A stretch of 6,433 bases of DNA from Candidatus Sumerlaeota bacterium. Its GTDB lineage: Bacteria > Sumerlaeota > Sumerlaeia > UBA8349. The position numbers and the translations under genes are program-made. The DNA lies in assembly GCA_003501375.1 (NCBI GenBank), contig DNPO01000106.1, positions 1 to 6,433 on the forward strand. Reading direction: 5' to 3'. Position 1 is the first letter of the stretch; the number at the start of each line of letters is the position of its first letter. The notes beneath the pieces are model-generated. The model did not search any database and was not told where the DNA came from. It worked only from the letters and a program-made list of their open reading frames with translations. Shown here in pieces: positions 1 to 5,647 of the stretch.

Positions 1-978
1 GCGATCCTTAAAACCGGCTTCGGTAACCTGCGCCAACGCCATCTCAAAAATTTCTTCCAATCGACATTCAATAATTTCGGCTAGCGTATGTTCCTTGTGT
101 GTGGACAGTTCGGACGGATCGTGCAATTGGGGCAACGGGAACGTGGCGTCGCGATCTACCGTGTCCGGCAGGGCGCACCCCAACTTTTTTTTCACGTTTT
201 CCGCGTCGTTGAGTCGGCAGCCCAGCACTTCCATAATGTCGCGCGTGATCATGTCGCCGCCCATCGCGACTTCGCCCGTCCAACGGACCGTCCCGTTGGC
301 AAAGTAGGCCAAGTCGGTGGTGCCGCCGCCAATGTCGATTAGCAAAGCGCCCAATTCCTGCTCGTGCGAGGTTAGCACGCTCATGGAGGAGGCGAGCGAT
401 TGCAGCACGATATGGGGCGACTGGCGGAAGCCCGCTTTTTTCACGCAGCGGATGATGTTTTGCAACTGGTCTTCGCACCCGGCTACCAAGTGGACGTGTG
501 CTTTCAGGCTTGACCCGGACAACCCGATAGGGTTGTGCGTGGGTTGGCCTTCGTTGATTTGAAATTCTTGGACGACTTTGTGGATCAGCGTCTGGTTGCG
601 ATCCAAGTGCAGCGTTGCTGCCGCTTTTTCCACCGCGCGTGTGCGATCTTTCTCGTCAATGCCGCGCGCCGGGCGACGGATATCTACGCACGCTTCCTGG
701 TTCACGCTCAGAATATGACCGCCCGCGATTCCCACATAAATATCGTCGATGTGAACATTGGCCACTTCAATGGCGCGTTGCGTTGCCCGGTTGATTGCGT
801 CCACCGTTGGGCTGATCTCGGTGATCTCCCCACGGCGCAGGCCCTTGGATGGATACGACCCCATGCCGAGGATGGTCAACTTCCCATCTTCATCCGCCTT
901 ACCAATAATGGCGCACACCTTGGTCGTTCCAATGTCAAGTCCGGTAATAATGCGGTGGGAGGGGCGTTTTCTAAACAT
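1..978 (-). CDS. ftsA: Cell division protein FtsA, 5' part (C-terminus beyond window)
   Basis: FtsA is an actin-like ATPase that tethers FtsZ filaments to the inner membrane and recruits later divisome proteins. The frame reads open from ATG at 978 to the window edge, giving 326 residues; the family usually has about 400-420, so roughly the last 90, including the membrane-binding amphipathic helix, are outside. Visible motifs are the phosphate-1 loop LDIGTTK (14-20), the FtsA-specific 1C (SHS2) region at about 80-165 with YVGIAGGHI and IGLSGSSLKAHVHLVAG, and the phosphate-2 loop DIGGGTTD (215-222) followed by GEVAMGGDMITRDI. The region 299-326 (LAEIIECRLEEIFE) also matches the family. The ATG is the first in frame after an upstream TGA at 1039-1041. 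No good Shine-Dalgarno precedes it (AAAGG lies about 14 bases upstream), so the start is less certain than the identity. The position after ftsQ is the normal dcw order. Confidence 0.96.
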   Translation of the reverse strand, partial: MFRKRPSHRIITGLDIGTTKVCAIIGKADEDGKLTILGMGSYPSKGLRRGEITEISPTVDAINRATQRAIEVANVHIDDIYVGIAGGHILSVNQEACVDIRRPARGIDEKDRTRAVEKAAATLHLDRNQTLIHKVVQEFQINEGQPTHNPIGLSGSSLKAHVHLVAGCEDQLQNIIRCVKKAGFRQSPHIVLQSLASSMSVLTSHEQELGALLIDIGGGTTDLAYFANGTVRWTGEVAMGGDMITRDIMEVLGCRLNDAENVKKKLGCALPDTVDRDATFPLPQLHDPSELSTHKEHTLAEIIECRLEEIFEMALAQVTEAGFKDR

Positions 979-1187
979 GGCTGGGGCAAGCCTTTGGAAC
1001 AGGAACGAGATACGCCGCAAATCATCAAAAAAAGATGCGTCAAAAGCGGCGTTTGGGCAAGAGCGGCCCGGAGCAGGAACGGGAATACAACAATACAGTA
1101 GCCTGATATTTTTACGACTGATACGGACAAAACACAGGGGAAATTGCGGAGATTGAAGTTTTCCCGCATGCTTCGCAGTGGTTTTTT
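979..1187. other. ftsQ-ftsA intergenic gap with no recognised gene
   Basis: These 209 bases lie between the ftsQ stop and the ftsA start. In most dcw clusters the two genes nearly abut, so the gap is long. I see no convincing hairpin-plus-T-run terminator or sigma-70 promoter on the minus strand. Candidate hexamers such as TTGTCC and TTGACG have no good -10 partner. A minus-strand frame opening at 1169 encodes a hydrophobic stretch, but it has no ribosome binding site and runs about 100 bases into ftsA in another frame. The gap may hold a leader or promoter for ftsA that I cannot resolve by eye. Confidence 0.5.
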
Positions 1188-2039
1188 TCAAGGAGTTTTA
1201 ACGCGCTTTGGCATTGCGGTGACCTGCTTTTCAAATCGCAAGTCGATGTACTCGTAATCTTCCGCTGGCCCCATCTTGGATAAGAAGGTTTCTAACGCTG
1301 GCATTCGCTTGCGAGGTTCTTCGCGACCAAAACGAATCTCTACTCCCCCCTTCAAGAACAATGTTTGATTGAGTTCCTTGTCACAGCGCACATCGGAAAT
1401 CTTATCGAACAAAGCCGGAGCTTGTTCTTTCAAGCATGTTAGCAAAGCGATGGATTTTGTCAAGGATTCACTTTGGATTTTCATCCCCGGTTCCAGCCGC
1501 CCGACGTCCAGTCCTGAGATATAGGGATAGCGGCTGGCCTTGGGATCGCGTGTGCTCAAACTTTCCAGCACGACGCCCTCCGTGTCCACAGAATAGATTC
1601 CATCCTGCAAAACCAGCGCCCGCATTTCGCGCTGTTCCACGGAGACAACCAGCAGGCTGGGATAGACTTTGCGCACTTCTGCCCGGCGGATTTTTGGAAT
1701 GGCTTCCAACTTTTTGCGAAGATCGGCTTCGTTTACTTTCAACAAATTCATGTCCTGAATCTTGCTGCGCTGCAACTCGTACTGCACCAATTTTTCTACC
1801 TTGGCCTCATCGCCCGTCTGGGGTTCGGAAGCGATGTCGACAGTTATATCACGGACTTGGAAATAGTCCGAGTGCAGCATAAAGTGGTAAAAATTAATGC
1901 CGAACCAAATCGCCCCGCCCGTTATTCCCAGCAAAACGACTAGCGCCACCACATGTAAAATCATGCGGAACAACCGAACCAGAAGCGGTTCCCGATATAC
2001 CGGAGGTTTGTAGCGTCTGCGAAACGGCCACCAGCCCAT
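1188..2039 (-). CDS. ftsQ: Cell division protein FtsQ/DivIB
   Basis: FtsQ is a bitopic membrane protein that links the cytoplasmic part of the divisome to the periplasmic FtsB/FtsL and FtsW/FtsI machinery. The product is 283 residues from the chosen start. It has a basic cytoplasmic N-terminus (WWPFRRRYKPP), one membrane helix at about 26-50, and a POTRA domain at about 60-137 that begins HSDYFQVRDITVD and ends in a YPSLLVVSVEQRE strand. The C-terminal beta region contains GIYSVDTEGVVL and ends in YIDLRFEKQV, as is typical of the family. I chose ATG at 2039 because GAGG sits six bases upstream. A longer frame from ATG at 2066 would add nine residues (MFGKELRFF) but lacks an evident ribosome binding site. 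Overall sequence conservation in this family is low; identity rests on topology, the POTRA domain and position before ftsA. Confidence 0.92.
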   Translation of the reverse strand: MGWWPFRRRYKPPVYREPLLVRLFRMILHVVALVVLLGITGGAIWFGINFYHFMLHSDYFQVRDITVDIASEPQTGDEAKVEKLVQYELQRSKIQDMNLLKVNEADLRKKLEAIPKIRRAEVRKVYPSLLVVSVEQREMRALVLQDGIYSVDTEGVVLESLSTRDPKASRYPYISGLDVGRLEPGMKIQSESLTKSIALLTCLKEQAPALFDKISDVRCDKELNQTLFLKGGVEIRFGREEPRKRMPALETFLSKMGPAEDYEYIDLRFEKQVTAMPKRVKTP

Positions 2040-2045
2040 AAAAAA

Positions 2046-2049
2046 CCTC
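2046..2049 (-). promoter_or_regulatory. Ribosome binding site deciding the ftsQ start
   Basis: On the minus strand GAGG is followed by six T residues and then ATG at 2039. This spacing supports the shorter FtsQ start over the upstream ATG at 2066, which has no purine-rich element at a suitable distance. Confidence 0.6.
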
Positions 2050-2092
2050 AACTCTTTACCAAACATTAGTCAAGAATACGACCCTGTTTTAC

Positions 2093-2118
2093 CACAGAGG
2101 CACAGAGAATACAGAGAA
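2093..2118. repeat. Degenerate CACAGAG tandem array
   Basis: Three adjacent units occur on the plus strand: CACAGAGG (2093-2100), CACAGAGAA (2101-2109) and TACAGAGAA (2110-2118). The period is about nine bases. I recognise this ACCACAGAGGCACAGAG style as an intergenic element seen across many environmental bacterial genomes, but I cannot verify its copy number here. It sits in the murG-ftsQ spacer with a second repeat family. Confidence 0.6.
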
Positions 2119-2134
2119 CTGCAAAGCATTTTTT

Positions 2135-2198
2135 GACAGGATTTACAAAAACAACGGACTTTTTTATTCCTAATCTTGTCAATCTTGTTAATCCTGTC
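2135..2198. repeat. Inverted repeat: GACAGGATT arms enclosing a 9-bp tandem
   Basis: GACAGGATT at 2135-2143 is the exact reverse complement of AATCCTGTC at 2190-2198. Extending inward, 13 of 14 positions match (GACAGGATT, one mismatch, ACAA). The right arm is the last unit of a tandem array and the left arm is a single copy in the opposite orientation. The 46-base interior makes it a weak hairpin. On the plus strand an 8-T run follows at 2207-2214, but no plus-strand gene is present to terminate. Confidence 0.65.
2172..2198. repeat. Three-unit 9-bp tandem repeat (AATCYTGTY)
   Basis: Three back-to-back 9-base units occur: AATCTTGTC (2172-2180), AATCTTGTT (2181-2189) and AATCCTGTC (2190-2198). 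They differ only by C/T changes at two positions. The period is a multiple of three, so any translation is periodic (NLVNLVNPV on the plus strand); such reading frames are often mistaken for small proteins. The element lies between murG and ftsQ and overlaps no supported gene. Confidence 0.75.
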
Positions 2199-2238
2199 TA
2201 CATGTCTTTTTTTTGTGGGGGCGCGGTCTCATGCACGT

Positions 2239-3420
2239 CTATCGCTTCTCCGTTGCGCGTACCACAATACTTGCCAGATCGCGCGCCGCGTCGGGAGACG
2301 CCATTTTGCGCGCGGCATTTGCCATTTTACGCAGACGCTTGGCATCCTTCACCAATTTGACGATTTCCGATGCTACACGTTTTGCATCCACCTCGCGCTC
2401 ATCCAACAATATCGCCGCGCCCTCTTTCACAAGCGCCAACGCATTGTGCCGCTGGTGATCCTCCGCCGCAATGGGCAATGGGAAAAGAATAGACGGCAGG
2501 CCGCACAGTAGCATTTCTGCCAACGTGCTGCCGCCCGCGCGGCAAATCACCAGATTGGTGAGAGAGTAGGCTAAGTCCATGCGTTCAATGGAGGGGGCCA
2601 AAAACACCTGCCCTTTGACTGGTTGTGCAGCCAACGCTTCACGCGTTCCCTCAAAATTTGCCTGCCCGGTCGACCAGATGACTTGCATGGGCACGTCGTT
2701 CGGCCAAGACGCGCTCAACACGCCGAGCGTTTGGGCCATGAGTTGATTCAGCCCGCGTGCGCCCAAACTGCCGCCGTTGATGAACAGTGTGAACGCGTCA
2801 GGATTCAGGTACATCTCTTTCGCCGCTTCTTTTCGATCGCCCTTGGCGATGAAAAGTCGCACCGGGGTACCGATCACATGCAGCCGATTCGCAAAAACCT
2901 TTTCAGGAATTTGCGCCAGAGGCAACCCCAATGCCAGCGCGGTAGCCTCCGAGCCAAAAATCCGAATTACCCGCTCTAACGCCGTAGTAGGCGCTTTAGG
3001 CGCGAGGATTCTATTCACCCGTCCCAATACCGTATTGGAATCATGCAAGATGTAAGGTACCCGCGCAAAACACGCAGCGGTCAAAACGGGGGCTGTAATG
3101 TAGCCGCCCATCCCAACCATAACGTCGTAACGCCGGGCGAGAAGCAGAAATTTCAAGAAACTGAATCCAAGCGCTACGCGTTGCCAGAGTTTTTGAAGAG
3201 GCGTCCCTGATGTCGCACCTACGGATAAAACCATAGGTTTTATCCCAGCCTTGGCATAAATATCCAATTCAACCGGGCGATTGCCACAGACAAAATCCAC
3301 CTTGACCGGACGCCCGATATTATTTAGCGCCTGCGCCAAGGCCAGCGCTGGCATGATGTGCCCGCCTGTGCCACCCGCGGCAATCGCAATACGCAATGGT
3401 TTGCTTTCCTTGTCCGTCAT
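2239..3420 (-). CDS. murG: UDP-GlcNAc:lipid I N-acetylglucosaminyltransferase MurG
   Basis: MurG is a GT-B glycosyltransferase on the cytoplasmic face of the inner membrane. It adds GlcNAc to lipid I to form lipid II. The 393-residue product is slightly longer than the usual 355-370. The N-terminal acceptor domain shows the glycine loop GGTGGH (16-21) and VGMGGYITAP (102-111). The C-terminal donor domain shows GTPVR (184-188), the second glycine loop GGSLGARGLN (216-225), AGGSTLAE with the conserved Glu at about 302, and AAEDHQRHNA (318-327), which contacts UDP-GlcNAc. Two motifs depart from common forms: HDSN (126-129) where HEQN is usual, and GTPVR where GNPVR is usual. About 20 extra residues lie at 141-178, between the two domains. 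The start follows an in-frame TGA directly (3421-3423), so no upstream start is possible, although its ribosome binding site is weak. Confidence 0.97.
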   Translation of the reverse strand: MTDKESKPLRIAIAAGGTGGHIMPALALAQALNNIGRPVKVDFVCGNRPVELDIYAKAGIKPMVLSVGATSGTPLQKLWQRVALGFSFLKFLLLARRYDVMVGMGGYITAPVLTAACFARVPYILHDSNTVLGRVNRILAPKAPTTALERVIRIFGSEATALALGLPLAQIPEKVFANRLHVIGTPVRLFIAKGDRKEAAKEMYLNPDAFTLFINGGSLGARGLNQLMAQTLGVLSASWPNDVPMQVIWSTGQANFEGTREALAAQPVKGQVFLAPSIERMDLAYSLTNLVICRAGGSTLAEMLLCGLPSILFPLPIAAEDHQRHNALALVKEGAAILLDEREVDAKRVASEIVKLVKDAKRLRKMANAARKMASPDAARDLASIVVRATEKR

Positions 3421-3470
3421 TCACCCACACTTTCCCTTGCTATCAAAATGCACGTCCTGTGCCGCAGGTT

Positions 3471-4283
3471 TTATTGCTTAACGTAAAAAATATCCCCTTC
3501 GCTTTTTATCCCATTGGTTGGATCGTACGTGTATGTGAGTAATCCTAACATGGGGTTTGTGCTGGCAGGATCGTAAACTTTTTGCAGTGTTTCAAAGTCA
3601 ATGGAAAAATGTCCATCTGGTCCCACGCTTGCTAATACCCACCCATCTCGTGGAGATGGCCAGTATGCTAAGGTGAATATGTTCATCCTCATGTTGCTAC
3701 ATTTGAAGGTATCATACGGAATCCAAGTCATGTAGGCAATGGGGGTGGTAAGTTGGTTTCCCGGTAGGGGCAGAACTCCAGAAATTTTCTCCGCAGTTTT
3801 CTGCGTAATCGGTAATATTCCGGTTGGAGGGGGATAAACGCCATAATCAACATGGTAAGCCTCAAGCGCTGTGCTCATTGTTCGCATGTCAGATCGTACT
3901 CGGCTAGTCAAACTTCTTTCTTGCGCCTTTAAAAAAGAGTAAGACATGACAATTGGACCCAGAATACTGAACACGATACCCGCAATCGCCCATCCTTTTC
4001 CAATTAAGCGGCCCTCACTTTTTTTTATCTCCCATAATCCGATAGTCCCACAGATCAACGCGGGAATAGCAGTGAGAAGACAGAAAATAAATGATGGTAG
4101 ACCCAAAACAAACGCGACGATCGCTATGGGGGAGGTCGTTGGAACAGTACTCGTGCTTAGTGATGAAGAAGCCGCGGAAAAAGGTATCTGTTGCCCGCAA
4201 GTCGGGCATTCGATGGATGGTTCCAACATGTCATCCGAGACATTAGCGGTTGCGTTGCAGTGAGGACAATGAACCATGCTCAT
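3471..4283 (-). CDS. Accessory membrane protein: zinc ribbon, DUF4190-like helices, pseudopilin-like head
   Basis: The biological role is unknown. The 270-residue product starts with a CPHC (6-9) and CPTC (26-29) zinc ribbon, followed by a Ser/Thr/Pro linker (about 36-52). Two membrane segments follow (about 53-83 and 97-118) with the DUF4190 signature GLWEIKKSEGRLIGKGWAIAG. The remainder resembles a type II secretion GspG-like head: VRSDMRTMSTALEAYHVDYG (129-148), then YPPP, LTTPIAYMTWIP (178-189) and SVGPDG (219-224). There is no prepilin peptidase site, so it is probably not a processed pilin. The predicted topology places the ribbon in the cytoplasm and the head in the periplasm. I chose ATG at 4283 because AAAGGGG lies six bases upstream; a longer frame from 4370 would overlap ftsW. 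The gene is 49 bases after ftsW and 50 before murG, so it is likely co-transcribed. Sampled lines are visibly AT-richer than murG (82 of 180 bases G+C versus 74 of 120), suggesting insertion. Confidence 0.85.
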   Translation of the reverse strand: MSMVHCPHCNATANVSDDMLEPSIECPTCGQQIPFSAASSSLSTSTVPTTSPIAIVAFVLGLPSFIFCLLTAIPALICGTIGLWEIKKSEGRLIGKGWAIAGIVFSILGPIVMSYSFLKAQERSLTSRVRSDMRTMSTALEAYHVDYGVYPPPTGILPITQKTAEKISGVLPLPGNQLTTPIAYMTWIPYDTFKCSNMRMNIFTLAYWPSPRDGWVLASVGPDGHFSIDFETLQKVYDPASTNPMLGLLTYTYDPTNGIKSEGDIFYVKQ

Positions 4284-4289
4284 GTTGAA

Positions 4290-4296
4290 CCCCTTT
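4290..4296 (-). promoter_or_regulatory. Strong ribosome binding site of the accessory gene
   Basis: AAAGGGG on the minus strand lies six bases before ATG at 4283. It is the clearest Shine-Dalgarno element in the window. It fixes the start of the accessory gene and rules out the upstream ATG at 4370 inside ftsW. Confidence 0.75.
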
Positions 4297-4332
4297 CTTT
4301 TTTCGCGCTCGGTTCCTAATTCGTAATTGTCT

Positions 4333-5646
4333 CTACGCCTCGAACCATTTTTTCTTTCGCCGGAAAACAAACCATTTGTTCTTCTTCACCGGCTTTGTCT
4401 TCAGCGTTTTTTGTGCGGTCATTGCCTCATTGCGTTCCACATACTTCGCTACGTTCATCAGAATTCCCACCGAGGCCAGCGTGATCAGCATGTTACTGCC
4501 ACCATAACTAATGAAAGGGAGGGCCAACCCCTTGGGAGGAAGCATACCTGCAACCATTGCCAAATTCAACCCTGCGCATATCCCAAACATCACGGTGATG
4601 CCCGATGCCAGCAAATTCGCATAAAAATCCGGTGCGCGGTACGCCACCCGCCAACCTTCCACGATGAGTAAAAAGTACAACAGAATAATAATACTTACGC
4701 CAACAAATCCAAATTCTTCTGAGACAATGGAAAAAACGAAGTCAGAAAACTGCTCAGTCAGGGTGTATTTTTGGGTGCTGGAGCCAATCCCCACGCCCCA
4801 CAGCCCCCCAGAACCGATGGCAATCAACGAGTGCAGTGTCTGAAATCCCTTATCTTGATAAGTTTCCGTTGTGGGGTGCCAAAACGCCAGAATGCGTCCC
4901 ATACGGTCAGGAAATCTCAGCACAAAAAGACCCAATGCGCCCAGCCCGCATCCGCCCAGCCCAATCAGGTAGCGATATGGCATGCCGCCGATGTACAACA
5001 TGAGAAAAACAATCGCACCGGTAATGGCACCCGCGCCAATGTCCGGTTCCGCCCACATACCGCCAATGCACAGGCCTGTTAGCAGCAGTGACCACCAGGT
5101 GCCCTTGAAAAAACTGACCACGATTTGCTTGTGGTGATCAGTCAGAACGCGCGCCATAAAAATAATCATGGCCAGTTTGGCAAATTCCGAAGGTTGGAAG
5201 GTGAAGCCGCCGTAGCCAATCCAGCGGCGATGCCCGTTGATTCGCTTCCCGATTCCCGGAGCGAACACCAAGGCCAATAATATAAATGCTATCAATATCA
5301 ACCAAGGCCCGGCATCCTTGAGTTTGGCATAATCAATCTTGTAGCAAATAAACAGCAGCAACAGCCCCATGCCAACCCACATGATTTGGTGCGTAACATA
5401 ATACGAGGAGTGGTATACAAAATTATTTTCCAGCGCGGCCTCGCCAATTTTTTGTTTGGTATAGGTGGAAATTTTTTCATCGGTATCTTTTACGGCGGCA
5501 GCCCGGGCATGCCGTGCCACCGCATCGCGCTCCTTCTTTGCTGCGTAGTGCCCGCTGGCGCTGTACACAATGACGATCCCAACCGATACCAAACAGAGAG
5601 ATATCAGAAAAATACGAAAGGGCGCTGTAAATATTCCTAATCTCAT
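4333..5646 (-). CDS. ftsW: Septal peptidoglycan glycosyltransferase FtsW (SEDS family)
   Basis: FtsW polymerises lipid II into glycan strands at the septum, working with the class B PBP FtsI. The 437-residue multi-pass protein shows the SEDS signatures: RRWIGYGGFTFQPSEFAKLA (140-159), EPDIGAG (200-206), QTLHSLIAIGSGGLWGVGIG (269-288), SDFVFSIVSEEFGFVG (301-316) and GMLPPKGLALPFISYGGS (367-384). D302 in SDFVF matches the essential Asp of the family (E. coli FtsW HTDFIFA motif). GMLPPKG and FISYGGS favour FtsW/RodA proteins; FtsW rather than RodA is supported by its position between murD and murG. The loop between helices 1 and 2 (about 32-82) is unusually long and charged (see findings). A very basic C-terminal tail (about 414-434, rich in Lys/Arg) is cytoplasmic. 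The start is coupled to the end of murD, one base apart. Confidence 0.96.
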   Translation of the reverse strand: MRLGIFTAPFRIFLISLCLVSVGIVIVYSASGHYAAKKERDAVARHARAAAVKDTDEKISTYTKQKIGEAALENNFVYHSSYYVTHQIMWVGMGLLLLFICYKIDYAKLKDAGPWLILIAFILLALVFAPGIGKRINGHRRWIGYGGFTFQPSEFAKLAMIIFMARVLTDHHKQIVVSFFKGTWWSLLLTGLCIGGMWAEPDIGAGAITGAIVFLMLYIGGMPYRYLIGLGGCGLGALGLFVLRFPDRMGRILAFWHPTTETYQDKGFQTLHSLIAIGSGGLWGVGIGSSTQKYTLTEQFSDFVFSIVSEEFGFVGVSIIILLYFLLIVEGWRVAYRAPDFYANLLASGITVMFGICAGLNLAMVAGMLPPKGLALPFISYGGSNMLITLASVGILMNVAKYVERNEAMTAQKTLKTKPVKKNKWFVFRRKKKWFEA

Positions 5647-5647
5647 T

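Noticed and set aside
535..1101. 188-residue plus-strand reading frame opposite ftsA
   Set aside because: It is antisense to strongly recognisable ftsA coding sequence, has no recognisable domain, and has a composition typical of a shadow frame.
876..1169. Minus-strand 97-residue frame with a hydrophobic N-terminus in the ftsQ-ftsA gap
   Set aside because: It has no ribosome binding site, its last third overlaps ftsA out of frame, and the C-terminal part reads as a shadow. It is kept only as a test under the gap finding.
2177..2182. Minus-strand TTGACA as a -35 box for ftsQ
   Set aside because: It falls inside the tandem repeat, and no TATAAT-like hexamer lies 16-18 bases downstream.
2135..2214. 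Plus-strand intrinsic terminator (inverted repeat plus 8 T)
   Set aside because: The loop is 46 bases long, the T-run starts eight bases after the stem, and there is no plus-strand gene to terminate.
2133..2360. Plus-strand small protein containing NLVNLVNPV
   Set aside because: The periodic peptide comes from the 9-bp tandem repeat, and the rest is antisense to murG.
3455..3475. Small hairpin CCTG-TGCCG-CAGG with TTTT, plus strand
   Set aside because: It has only a four-pair stem, and it is in the wrong orientation for the minus-strand genes.
4284..4370. Longer start for the accessory protein at 4370
   Set aside because: It would overlap ftsW by 38 bases and add a charged segment without homology. 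The strong ribosome binding site at 4290-4296 points to 4283.
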